From positions 1-64,000 of the forward strand of contig NZ_JYMT01000027.1 of the NCBI RefSeq assembly GCF_000938305.1: a DNA stretch of 64,000 nucleotides. Direction: 5' to 3'. The stretch's first letter is position 1; every line of letters begins with the position of its first letter. This document shows positions 1 through 7,702 of the stretch, piece after piece. The notes below the pieces were generated by a model. That model saw only the letters and a program-made list of their open reading frames with translations, did not search any database and was not told the DNA's origin. This DNA is from Bradyrhizobium sp. LTSP885 (GTDB lineage Bacteria > Pseudomonadota > Alphaproteobacteria > Rhizobiales > Xanthobacteraceae). The position numbers were made by a program, and so were the translations under genes.

Positions 1-1172
1 GACACCGCGATCGACTGGCGGGTCGACAGCGCCTGGCTGTTGGCCGCTTCCTCGTTGGTGTCGGCCAGCGTCAGGTTGGACGAGCCGGTCTGCAACACGT
101 TGATCAGGTTCTTGTTGAAGTCCTGACGGATCTGCACGACCGAGAGGTTCGAACCGAGCGACGACGCTTCCGAGCGGAGCGTGTCGGAGGCCGAGCCGAG
201 CTTGGCAACGATGGCGTTTGCCGAGGTGCTGTCCAGGAAGTCGGTGCCAGCAGTCAGCGAACCGAGACCGAGGCCGCCTGCGTTGAAGGTCACGCCCGAG
301 ATGTTGAGGGTGGACTTGCCGGTTTCATTGAACGTCAGCTTCAGATTGTCGCCGTTCAGCAGGTTGACGCCGTTGAAGGACGAATCCTGGGCGGTCGTCG
401 TAATCTGCTGGATGATGACGTTGTACTGGCTGACGAGGTTGCCGCGAGTCGACTGCGAGGTCGGATCGGCAACGGCAGCGTTGACCGTGCCGACCGTTGC
501 AGCCGTCGTGCCCGAGATGTCGACGCCTTCACCGGTCGGGGCAGCGCCCGTCTTGGTGATCGTCTGGCTGGCGGCATCGTTGGTGGAGGTGAAGGTCACC
601 GTGTCGGCGGTCGCGGAGACCGACGCCGAGACGGCAACGCCGTTCGAAGACAGCACGCTGTTGAGCTGATCGAGCGTCTTGACGGTCGCGGTGCCCGCAC
701 CGGTCGCGAAGCTCGAACCGATTGTGACCGCGAGCGAGCCGGTAGCCGTCTTGAAGGTGATGACCGAACCGCCGAGCTTGCCGGCGTTGAGGTCGGTGGC
801 CACCGTGGTGCCAGTGCCGGCGCCAGTACCGGTGACGTCGACATTGGCCTTGGTCGAGTAGCCGACCGGGCTCTGCAGCACCTGGTTGGCGATCGACTTC
901 GCGGTATCGACCAGCTTCTGCAGCGAGGTGATGCCGGTGTTGGCGGACTGCAGGACCTGCACGCCGTTGCCGATGCCATCCAGCAAATTGTTGATGTCGC
1001 TGGCGCGGTTGTCGAGCGATTGCGCCGTGAAGTAGTTGGTCGGGTTGTCGAGGGCGGTGTTGACCTTCTTGCCGGTGGCAAGGCGATTCTGCGTGGTCGA
1101 GAGCAGATCGGCTGTCGACTGCAGCGAGAGCAGGTTTTGACGGACCGATGACGAAAGGACGATGTCGGACAT
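1..1172 (-). CDS. flagellin (3' end outside the window)
   Basis: Structural subunit of the flagellar filament, exported through the flagellar type III system and polymerised outside the cell. The start at 1172 gives MSDIVLSSSVRQNLLSLQ, the usual D0/D1 N-terminus, followed by a helical region around residues 30-110 with GNGVQVLQSANTGITSL. The middle is threonine/alanine-rich. Near the window edge the other conserved end begins: NLSVVQIRQDFNKNLINVL, then LADTNEEAANSQALSTRQ. About 390 residues are visible and, judged from other alphaproteobacterial flagellins, roughly 20-25 are missing. An AAGGG Shine-Dalgarno lies just upstream of the start. The gene could belong to either a polar or a lateral flagellar set, so no symbol is given. 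Confidence 0.93.
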   Translation of the reverse strand, partial: MSDIVLSSSVRQNLLSLQSTADLLSTTQNRLATGKKVNTALDNPTNYFTAQSLDNRASDINNLLDGIGNGVQVLQSANTGITSLQKLVDTAKSIANQVLQSPVGYSTKANVDVTGTGAGTGTTVATDLNAGKLGGSVITFKTATGSLAVTIGSSFATGAGTATVKTLDQLNSVLSSNGVAVSASVSATADTVTFTSTNDAASQTITKTGAAPTGEGVDISGTTAATVGTVNAAVADPTSQSTRGNLVSQYNVIIQQITTTAQDSSFNGVNLLNGDNLKLTFNETGKSTLNISGVTFNAGGLGLGSLTAGTDFLDSTSANAIVAKLGSASDTLRSEASSLGSNLSVVQIRQDFNKNLINVLQTGSSNLTLADTNEEAANSQALSTRQSIAV

Positions 1173-1743
1173 ACTGATACCCTTCTGGATGAACACACGA
1201 TTGACGCGACGCCGCAAATTTCACGCGGCGATCGCGGCCACACTGGGCCGTCGGCGCTACCCGTTCGTTAAAGACCTGCTCCGTACTAATACCCAGAAGA
1301 CCCATGCCCGGTAATTCTACGGGCGGATGCTACGGTCGACGCGGCAGGCGGCAGCGATTTGGCGGCGCATGCGTTGCGGCTGAAGAATTCTCCTGCGTCC
1401 ACAGGGCGTCACGCAGCGCAGCACGGTCGACCCGATGCATCACGCGATCGGAAGCGCGTGCGTGACCACGCGAGATCGGCGCGTTCAAACGTTAATGAAA
1501 ATCAACGAATGCCAACGAAAGCTGAAACCTTCCGCGACCACTCCGCGTGTCGCGAATCGAGCCGATTGCCGCGGCGTCGAAGGCTCGGGCGGATGTCTGC
1601 CCTGTAGAATGTATAAAGGCGGCACCACAACTCTTGTGCAATTGGACAGGGAAGCTATGTTCGCTGCCATTCCACGCGCCAAGAGTAGCCAAGAGTAGGT
1701 GATGCGAGACCCTAAAGTGCTCCCGCCCTCGGCAGGAGCCCCA
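1173..1743. other. intergenic region between flagellin and Crp/Fnr genes
   Basis: About 570 bases between divergent genes with no convincing CDS. It holds the flagellin 5' leader, including the hairpin at 1210-1230. Just before the Crp-type gene there is a 13-codon open frame at 1657-1698 (MFAAIPRAKSSQE), preceded by AGGGAAG. It ends against an in-frame GTG at 1699 that could itself start the regulator. It could be a leader peptide or chance. I see no clear sigma-70 or sigma-54 promoter. Confidence 0.5.
1210..1230 (-). promoter_or_regulatory. hairpin in flagellin mRNA leader
   Basis: CGCCGC and GCGGCG arms of 6 bp with a 9-nt AT-rich loop lie about 40 nt upstream of the flagellin start codon on the transcribed strand. 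In some alphaproteobacteria FlbT and FlaF act on the flagellin 5' leader, so a structured leader is plausible. No function is shown here. Confidence 0.35.
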
Positions 1744-2454
1744 ATGTCTGCGGTATCGCGTCCGCCTAATCGTCTGTTGCAAGCGCTCCCCGTGGCAGAG
1801 TACGAGCAACTCCATTCGATTCTCGAAACCGTCGAGCTGACCAAGGATACGGTGCTGGCCGACGCCGGCGCGCCGGTACAGCGAGTCTATCTGCCGCACA
1901 GCGGCGTCGTTTCGATGATGGTCCATTTGTCCGACGGGCAGTCGGTCGAGATCGCGACGGTCGGCCGCGACAACATCGTCGGCGCGACTGCCGCGCTTGA
2001 TGGCGGTCCGCTGTTCGCCGATGCGATCGTCGTGGTGCCGGGGACCGCTTCGGTATTGAAGGCGGAGGACTTCCGCGAGATGGCCGATCGCAATGTCGTC
2101 TTCCGGACATTGGTCAGTCGCTATGAGCAGGCGCTGACGGCTCAGACCCAGCAGTCCGTCGCGTGCAACGTTTCGCATCCGGTTGAGGCGCGGCTATCGC
2201 GCTGGCTGCTCCGCGCGCGGGATCTGTGCGGCAGCGAGGCATTGCCGCTGACCCAGGAGATGCTGGCGCAGATGATCGGTGTCCGGCGCAACGCGGTCTC
2301 GATCGTCGCGCACGGATTTCAACAGGCCGGCATCCTCCGCTATAGCCGCGGGCACATCGAAATCACCGATATCGACGGTCTGCGGAAAGCGTCCTGCGAG
2401 TGCTACGCGACGGTCAAGGCGCATGCGGAGCAGTTGGTCGGAGTGGAGGATTGA
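1744..2454 (+). CDS. Crp/Fnr-family transcriptional regulator (paralogue 1)
   Basis: Predicted DNA-binding regulator of 236 residues. Residues about 10-130 form a cNMP-binding-type beta-barrel (LPHSGVVSMMVHLSDG, VEIATVGRDNIVGA), and the C-terminal helix-turn-helix is at about 170-215 (TQEMLAQMIGVRRNAVSIVA). I chose ATG 1744 because AGGAG lies 8 nt upstream; GTG 1699 or ATG 1702 would add about 15 residues with weaker ribosome-binding sites. I see no N-terminal cysteine cluster like that of Fnr, so oxygen sensing through an Fe-S cluster is unlikely. The next gene is a paralogue with the same orientation. Target and effector are unknown. Confidence 0.88.
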   Translation: MSAVSRPPNRLLQALPVAEYEQLHSILETVELTKDTVLADAGAPVQRVYLPHSGVVSMMVHLSDGQSVEIATVGRDNIVGATAALDGGPLFADAIVVVPGTASVLKAEDFREMADRNVVFRTLVSRYEQALTAQTQQSVACNVSHPVEARLSRWLLRARDLCGSEALPLTQEMLAQMIGVRRNAVSIVAHGFQQAGILRYSRGHIEITDIDGLRKASCECYATVKAHAEQLVGVED

Positions 2455-2523
2455 TCGCGCCAGGCGGCGAGGCATCCGCCCGAGCCAGCCTGCTGGTATC
2501 CACGGCGACCGGCAACAAGGCTT

Positions 2524-2535
2524 AACAGAACTGTT
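2524..2535. promoter_or_regulatory. AACAG-N2-CTGTT palindrome upstream of second Crp/Fnr gene
   Basis: A 12-bp palindrome (AACAGAACTGTT) about 105 bp upstream of the second Crp/Fnr gene. The identical 12-mer occurs at 15756-15767, about 110 bp upstream of the porin gene. Its symmetry and placement would suit an operator for a dimeric regulator. No binding data can be inferred. Confidence 0.35.
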
Positions 2536-2640
2536 TCTCTTTGGAAAAAAAACTGGCAACATAGCGTGTAGAGATGCACCGCTGCACGCGGCAGCGTCGG
2601 TGCCCAGAGACAAGCTTTGCCGGCCAGGCCGGAGGTTGCT

Positions 2641-3363
2641 TTGGATACGATTGCGCGACCACCGAATGGATTTCTGTCATCGCTGTCGACGAGCGATTTC
2701 GAATTGATGCGCCCGCATCTGCGCACCGTCGACCTAGCTGCGGATTCAGTGCTGGTCGAGGTCGATGAGGTCCTCAAACGCGCATACTTGCCCCACAAGG
2801 GCGTGATCTCGCTGGTGGTCAAACTGGCAAGGGGCGAGCACGTACAGGTCGCGATGGTCGGCCACGACAGCATCTTTGGCGCATTCGCCGGACTCGGCGT
2901 GGCGCCTTCGCTCAACAGTGCCATGGTGCTGGTGCCGGGCGTCGCCTCGGCGATCGAGGTCGAGACGTTGCGGGCGGCCGCCGGCCAAAGTCCGACGCTT
3001 CGGGCCGCGCTGATTCGGCACGGGCTCGCCGTCTATGCCCAGATCCAGCAGACTGCCGGCTGCAACGCCGCCCACACCGTGGAGTCGCGGTTGGCACGCT
3101 GCCTGCTTCAAACGCGCGATCTCTCCGGCAGCAACAAGATTGTTCTGACGCAGGAAATGATGGCGCAGATGATCGGCGCGCGGCGCAACAGCGTATCGCT
3201 GGTCGCGCACACGTTGCAGCAAGCCAATTTCATCCATTACAGCCGTGGCCATATCGAGATCACCAATCTCGACGGCCTGACCAAGACATCGTGCGAATGC
3301 TACGCCACGGTCAAGGCCCAGTATGCGGGGCTGCTGCATTGTCAGGAGGTCTTCAGCGCCTGA
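2641..3363 (+). CDS. Crp/Fnr-family transcriptional regulator (paralogue 2)
   Basis: Second Crp/Fnr-type regulator, 240 residues, clearly a paralogue of its upstream neighbour. The two share the recognition region (QEMMAQMIGARRNSVSLVAH) and a C-terminal SCECYATVKA motif. I place the start at TTG 2641 because GGAGG lies 5 nt upstream (2631-2635); an in-frame TTG at 2617 has no comparable site. It has the barrel-then-helix-turn-helix order of the family without an obvious Fe-S cysteine set. The gap of about 185 bp and the separate palindrome suggest its own promoter. Effector and regulon are unknown. Confidence 0.87.
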   Translation: MDTIARPPNGFLSSLSTSDFELMRPHLRTVDLAADSVLVEVDEVLKRAYLPHKGVISLVVKLARGEHVQVAMVGHDSIFGAFAGLGVAPSLNSAMVLVPGVASAIEVETLRAAAGQSPTLRAALIRHGLAVYAQIQQTAGCNAAHTVESRLARCLLQTRDLSGSNKIVLTQEMMAQMIGARRNSVSLVAHTLQQANFIHYSRGHIEITNLDGLTKTSCECYATVKAQYAGLLHCQEVFSA

Positions 3364-3442
3364 GCCGTACTTCTACGGCGTGGAATTTTCACGGTCGGAT
3401 AACGTTGCATCCCCAAAGTCGCGTGGACGCGCGGGGGAGCCG

Positions 3443-3691
3443 ATGTTCACTTACGAAACGACCGACCAGAAGGAAGCCAGGCGCTTCCGTATTGCCCAGT
3501 TCAACGGCCGATCCGCCACCATCCGTTCGGCCGATGCGACGGTCACGGGCCGGGTCCGCTCGATCGTCGAGAGCAAGACCAGTGTCAGGGCGACATGGGT
3601 GATCACGATCGTTCCGGAGGAGCGGCCATCCATCGTCCCGACGGCACGGCCGGCGCTGCGCATGCCGATTGCGGCGGAAGACTACGTCTGA
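3443..3691 (+). CDS. small hypothetical protein
   Basis: An 82-residue protein starting at ATG 3443, 5 nt after GGGGGAG. I recognise no family. It is basic in the first half and ends in a proline/alanine-rich segment (VPTARPALRMPIAAEDYV). No signal peptide or membrane segment is seen. The predicted alternation of short hydrophobic stretches (RIAQFNGRSATIRSADATVTGRV) would suit a small beta-rich fold. It follows the tandem Crp/Fnr genes by 80 bp in the same orientation. Confidence 0.6.
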   Translation: MFTYETTDQKEARRFRIAQFNGRSATIRSADATVTGRVRSIVESKTSVRATWVITIVPEERPSIVPTARPALRMPIAAEDYV

Positions 3692-3768
3692 ACCACCCGA
3701 TCGCCACTGCGCTCCGGCAATCTTCCAAAGCGATAGGCAATCCGCTGCCGCCGCTGCTTTCTCGCTAA

Positions 3769-4380
3769 TCAGACCGGCTGCAACAGGGCCTTGCGGACGA
3801 GATCGGCGGTGTTGCGCGCACCGAGCTTGCGCATGGCTTCAGCGCGATGGCTTTCGAACGTGCGCGGACTGATGCTCATGCGCAACGCCCCCTGCTTGTT
3901 GGAATAGCCGTCGCTGATCAGGCTGAGCACTTCGCGCTCGCGCTTGGTCAGCGGTTTGCGGCCGGCTTCCGGCGCGAACATCACGTCGGGCGAACGGGAA
4001 CGGGCTGGCATGTCGTCCCGGATCGGTTTGAGATCGGCCGCCGGGACAGCATTCGGATAGAGATCGGAAATCTGTTTCAGCATCGCGGAAACGCGCTCGG
4101 TTTGCTCGAGCGCATTCTCGATGACCTGCCGAAGGTAAATGCCGTTACCGGGCGTCTGCGCGAATTGATGACTGTGCTGCTTGAGCTCGTTCATGTAGAG
4201 CAACAGCGCCGTCACGGGTCCATTGAACTGGCGGACGATCGCAGCGCCAGCCTCCTCCGTCGCCGGCATTCGCTGCGCAGACGGCGGGCTCAGCGCTTGG
4301 TGATCCTGGGCCTCGAGCGGAGCGCACTCGTCCATCCAGGTCGGAAGGCGGAACTCGGCTCGATCATCGTGTTGCGTCAT
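3769..4380 (-). CDS. LuxR-type HTH regulator with helical N-terminal half
   Basis: A 203-residue protein. The C-terminal 65 residues are a GerE/LuxR helix-turn-helix (LTKREREVLSLISDGYSNKQ, then SPRTFESHRAEAMRKLGARN). There is no response-regulator receiver domain. Residues about 45-125 form two long helices (AAIVRQFNGPVTALLLYMNELKQ and LRQVIENALEQTERVSAMLKQI) whose spacing resembles a histidine-kinase dimerisation hairpin, but the position where a phospho-accepting histidine would be expected carries FNGP. The gene is convergent with the small protein at 3443-3691. Orientation and HTH are sure; the kinase-like reading is inference. Confidence 0.85.
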   Translation of the reverse strand: MTQHDDRAEFRLPTWMDECAPLEAQDHQALSPPSAQRMPATEEAGAAIVRQFNGPVTALLLYMNELKQHSHQFAQTPGNGIYLRQVIENALEQTERVSAMLKQISDLYPNAVPAADLKPIRDDMPARSRSPDVMFAPEAGRKPLTKREREVLSLISDGYSNKQGALRMSISPRTFESHRAEAMRKLGARNTADLVRKALLQPV

Positions 4381-5017
4381 ACGTATGGTTTACCGAAGGT
4401 GAACTGCGTCGGCGTTAACGCGGAACTCAGTAGAAATACGGATGGCGCAACTGTGATCCGGGGCCCGGCTAGCCAAAAGAGGCAGATGCCTCCTGATTTG
4501 GCAATGAATCTCGGATAAGCGGGCCGCGTTACGGTAGTCTTACGGGCGGGTTCCCACCCCGGTCTCCGTAATTCGACGGGGATAAATTTACTTTCGGCCG
4601 CTTCGCTCGAAAACACTCTGGCGCGTGGACTCGGCCGTCAATCGACGTGATTCGCCGCCTTCCGACAGGCCATCACGGTGCGCTGGACAACCCGGCAATG
4701 GTTCCCTGTGAGGGCGCTCGGAACCTCATGGACGGCGGAGCCGGAGGAACTTTTGCAGGAATCGTCCCGATATGACGAACCTGAACCACCAATACGCCAT
4801 CCGTCGCGTCGACATTGTCCATGCCCTCGGCACCGGGATGGTCCGGTATCTCTTCAATACCGCGTGCTCCGGCACAGGGGTGTGAGACCGTTCACATCGG
4901 AGCGAGGGCACTGCGACAACAACGAACGGCAATTTACAGCCTTCCCCCGCGCCGCGATGATCGTCTCCCGGATAGCCCTCAAGACCCCGGCCAAACCCCG
5001 GCAAGGAGGCAGCGACA
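4381..5017. other. long intergenic region
   Basis: About 640 bases between a minus-strand LuxR gene and a plus-strand secreted protein. Apart from the possible 37-residue ORF at 4772-4885 I see nothing coding. A 21-base stretch at 4599-4619 matches the conserved end of the dispersed repeat found at 13848 and 53889 (19 of 21 positions) and may be a relic of it. The promoters of both flanking genes must lie here but none stands out. Confidence 0.45.
4772..4885 (+). CDS. possible 37-residue small protein
   Basis: ATG 4772 opens a frame of 37 codons: MTNLNHQYAIRRVDIVHAL, then GTGMVRYLFNTACSGTGV and stop TGA. Its composition looks protein-like rather than like a GC-rich random frame (N, Y, H and V present, few R/P runs). 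The ribosome-binding site is weak: AGGA about 12 nt upstream. It lies alone in the intergenic region. It could be a real small protein or chance; conservation would decide. Confidence 0.3.
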   Translation: MTNLNHQYAIRRVDIVHALGTGMVRYLFNTACSGTGV

Positions 5018-5434
5018 ATGCGCAGACGAAACGGACCCTGGATGGCGATCGCGGCATTGGCCGCAGCACTGGCGCTCAGTGCCGGTGCGCAGGCTCAGAC
5101 CGCAGCATCGGACACTGCAACGCCGACATCAGACAACGCAGTCATGGTCACGATCTTTCTCAAACACGACCAGTCGCGGCCGCTCAGCGAACTGAATGCC
5201 CAACTCGAGCGGCAGGGCTTCTACAAGGCGTTTCCGCCTGAAGGCATCGAGGTCGTCAGCTGGTACGTGATGATGGGAATCGGCCAGGTGGTGACGTTGC
5301 GGTTGCCGGCGTCGCGGCTGCGCGAGGTCAACCGCGTCATCGAGAACAGCGCCTGGGGCGCCTATCACACCGAATTCTATCCAACCTACGACTACAAGGC
5401 GGTCGGGATCGCGAACCACGAGAAAGCGAAGTAA
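5018..5434 (+). CDS. small secreted protein of unknown function
   Basis: A 138-residue protein with a typical Sec signal peptide (MRRRNGPWMAIAALAAALAL, cleavage predicted after AQA near residue 27). AAGGAGG lies 8 nt before ATG 5018. The mature part contains VMVTIFLKHDQSRPLSELNA followed by LERQGFYKAFPPEGIEVVSW, which reads like a small alpha/beta domain. I do not recognise the family. It is probably periplasmic. The next gene on the same strand, 77 bp on, also encodes a secreted protein, so a joint role in the envelope is possible but unproven. Confidence 0.75.
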   Translation: MRRRNGPWMAIAALAAALALSAGAQAQTAASDTATPTSDNAVMVTIFLKHDQSRPLSELNAQLERQGFYKAFPPEGIEVVSWYVMMGIGQVVTLRLPASRLREVNRVIENSAWGAYHTEFYPTYDYKAVGIANHEKAK

Positions 5435-5511
5435 CGACCGGTTTGACGAGCGACCTTGCCTGACGTTTCCCGCACCGGTAGAAATACCGCGCCACCAGCG
5501 GAATCCTTTTC

Positions 5512-6180
5512 ATGATCATGTTCGATCGCGGCACCAGCGCGCCCCACGCCTGCCAGCCGGGCTCCCGCCTGACCTTCGTACTCGCTTTGCTGGCGCTGAT
5601 CGCAGCCAGTCCGAGCAAGACACACGCGGCGGACGATGCGGCAGCACCCGGGCGAGCTGTGCTGTACGAGGAGGATCGCGCCGATCCGGCCGGCCGCACG
5701 TCTTCGGGTTCGATCGTCTGGCACACCGACACGAACAAGTTGGCAGGCGCCCCCGATGACATCTTCGTGGTTGCCGACGTCGATATCCCGAACAAATTGA
5801 AGATGACGCTGACGCTCAAGCACAACACCGATACGTCGCTTCCAGCCAGCCACGTCTTCGAGCTGACACTCGTGCCCGTCCCCGGCCTTAGAGGAGGCGG
5901 CATCAACAGCGTGCCGGGCATGCTGACGAAACTGAACGAGCAGGCACGCGGCGCGCCGCTCGCCGGCCTTTCCGTCAAGGTGACCGACAATGTGTTTCTG
6001 GTTGGCCTGTCGAATGTCGACGCCGATCGCCAACGCAATCTGCAGGCTCTCAGGGAGCGATCGTGGATCGATATCCCGCTGGTTGACAAAATCCAGCACC
6101 GCTACATCCTCGCAATCGAGAAGGGCGGATCGGGGCAGATTGCCTTCACCAAGGCGTTCGCCGCCTGGGGGCAGAATTAA
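5512..6180 (+). CDS. secreted protein of unknown function
   Basis: A 222-residue protein. After a short N-terminal segment there is a hydrophobic stretch (LTFVLALLALIAASPS) and a likely cleavage site after HAA or AADD near residue 40. The mature region carries AVLYEEDRADPAGRTSSGSI and then a soluble domain with LKMTLTLKHNTDTSLPASH and a C-terminal QIAFTKAFAAWGQN. It looks like a conserved rhizobial hypothetical secreted protein; I cannot name it. The start is uncertain (ATG 5512 or ATG 5518). The gene is followed by a hairpin at 6201-6224 and is convergent with the 60-residue gene. Confidence 0.75.
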   Translation: MIMFDRGTSAPHACQPGSRLTFVLALLALIAASPSKTHAADDAAAPGRAVLYEEDRADPAGRTSSGSIVWHTDTNKLAGAPDDIFVVADVDIPNKLKMTLTLKHNTDTSLPASHVFELTLVPVPGLRGGGINSVPGMLTKLNEQARGAPLAGLSVKVTDNVFLVGLSNVDADRQRNLQALRERSWIDIPLVDKIQHRYILAIEKGGSGQIAFTKAFAAWGQN

Positions 6181-6200
6181 TTCCACGGCCCCGGACTTTA

Positions 6201-6224
6201 CCGGTTCTGAGCGGGCAGAACCGG
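6201..6224. terminator. hairpin between convergent genes
   Basis: CCGGTTCTG and CAGAACCGG form a perfect 9-bp stem with a 6-nt loop, 20 bp after the stop of the secreted protein and 25 bp before the stop of the convergent small gene. No long T-run follows on either strand. It is likely a bidirectional terminator. Confidence 0.6.
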
Positions 6225-6249
6225 TTCGTTCTGAGGCGCACGCCGACGG

Positions 6250-6432
6250 CTAAGCGTGGGCCTTCGAGCGCAGGCTCAGCTTTGTCGCCAGCATCCGCAG
6301 ATCCTCGCTGCGCCCGCTGCAGAGCAAGCGCGTGAACTCGTCGGGATCGATGGAGGAGGGCGAGACATCGGCTGATTTGCCCGCGACGCGGCGCAGCCAA
6401 GTCAATCGGAAGAGACGCTTGAGCATCTTCAT
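6250..6432 (-). CDS. small basic hypothetical protein
   Basis: A 60-residue protein reading MKMLKRLFRLTWLRRVAGKS followed by DVSPSSIDPDEFTRLLCSGR. The start at 6432 is preferred because the K/L/R-rich N-terminus looks like a true N-terminal amphipathic helix; an upstream in-frame ATG at 6474 would add 14 residues. Only a weak GGGG lies upstream. No family is recognised. It is convergent with the secreted-protein gene and 94 bp from the family-3 hydrolase gene, whose product runs the same way and which could be co-transcribed with it. Confidence 0.5.
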   Translation of the reverse strand: MKMLKRLFRLTWLRRVAGKSADVSPSSIDPDEFTRLLCSGRSEDLRMLATKLSLRSKAHA

Positions 6433-6525
6433 GGTTGTTGAGCCCCGATGAGCGTCATCACTAATTCGCGGCAATGCCGGTTGGTTCCACCTTCTGTCGT
6501 GCTTACGACGAATTTCGCTGTCAGC

Positions 6526-7533
6526 TCAGACGAGCAGCGCCTTGCGCCTTCGCACTCGCTCAATGGATTGCCGCACCGCGGCCTGATCGAGCGCTCCGCC
6601 GGCGACCCCCGCCGCGATCGCCTCGGCGATGGCGGCCATTTCCTGCTCCTGGTCGAACAGATTGTTGCCGATGCAGATCATGTCCATGCCGGCGCCGATT
6701 GCCTGCAGGCTCGCGGCATGGGTTCCGAGTGCCTTCTGCAGCCCCTGCATCTGCATGTCGTCTGATATCAGGAGCGTCTCCGGCAAGCGGCCGCGAAGCC
6801 GGCCGATTCCACCCGATGACAATGTCATCGGATTGCGTTCGTCCCACTGACGGACGATGGCGTGGCTGACCAGCACCGCATCCCCATAGATCTGCGGTGC
6901 GAGTGTGTAGAACAGGTCTTCCTGCTCCGGCCGCAACGCATCGGAGATATCCATGAACTCCAGATGCGAATCGACATTGGCGCCGCCAATGCCCGGGAAA
7001 TGCTTCAGGCAGAGGCCTACTCCCGCCTGCCGCGCGGCAGCGTCGACAAGCCGCGCATTGGCCTCGACCTCACCGATATCGGCCGAATAGGACCGCTTGA
7101 CCCTGCCGATGTTTGGATTGTCCGCATTATAGTCGACATCGATGACCGGCGCGAAATTGTAGCTGAAACCGAGCCGGCGCAACTCGCCATAGCTCGCGGC
7201 CAGGACTTTCTGCTTCTCCGCCGTCGCGAGCCGGTTGAAATCCTTCGCGCTCGGCAGCGGCGCAAAGCCCAGGCCATCCTTGAGTCGCCGCACCAATCCG
7301 CCCTCCTGGTCGATGAACACCATCGGGCCCGAGGGCAATGCCGCGATCTCGGCGCAGAGCGACTGCACCTGAGCCGGAGAGGCGATGTTGTTGTCGTACC
7401 GCCGCGTCTGGCACGAGTAATCGAACAGGATCACGCCGCCGAGCCCGAAGCGCGCGGCAAATTCCTTCAGCCACGGCGGAATGACCTTGCCGTAAAAGCC
7501 GAGGATGAAGAGTTCGCCGACCGGCATGGGCAT
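6526..7533 (-). CDS. glycoside hydrolase family 3, beta-N-acetylhexosaminidase-like (NagZ-related)
   Basis: A 335-residue family-3 glycosidase similar to NagZ, which removes GlcNAc from muropeptides in the cytoplasm during cell-wall recycling. Visible landmarks are FIDQEGGLVRRL near residue 95, KHFPGIGGANVDSH near 205-218 (with the Asp-Ser-His catalytic dyad loop) and ISDDMQMQG near 262, where the Asp is the expected nucleophile. One oddity is that the family's KHFPGHG motif has Ile in place of the second His. No signal peptide is seen, so it should be cytoplasmic. It is divergent from the acetoacetate-CoA ligase gene with 169 bp between starts. Confidence 0.88.
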   Translation of the reverse strand: MPMPVGELFILGFYGKVIPPWLKEFAARFGLGGVILFDYSCQTRRYDNNIASPAQVQSLCAEIAALPSGPMVFIDQEGGLVRRLKDGLGFAPLPSAKDFNRLATAEKQKVLAASYGELRRLGFSYNFAPVIDVDYNADNPNIGRVKRSYSADIGEVEANARLVDAAARQAGVGLCLKHFPGIGGANVDSHLEFMDISDALRPEQEDLFYTLAPQIYGDAVLVSHAIVRQWDERNPMTLSSGGIGRLRGRLPETLLISDDMQMQGLQKALGTHAASLQAIGAGMDMICIGNNLFDQEQEMAAIAEAIAAGVAGGALDQAAVRQSIERVRRRKALLV

Positions 7534-7702
7534 TCGCTTATCCTGCGCGCAGAATCAGGTGCGGCTCGCTCCGAAAGCCATAGCACGCGGAGACAGCGGT
7601 AAGAATATGCTGACGCAACGGCCGTCGCGACGGCGTTCCCCGCGCTCGCGGCTCTATGGTAGAGAGGGCGTAAGCTACGACAAGAAGATCCGGAAACCGA
7701 CC

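Noticed and set aside
529..1305. Minus-strand open frame extending upstream of the flagellin start
   Set aside because: It is in a different frame from the flagellin, which is convincing from its start at 1172; the alternative translation is arginine/histidine-rich.
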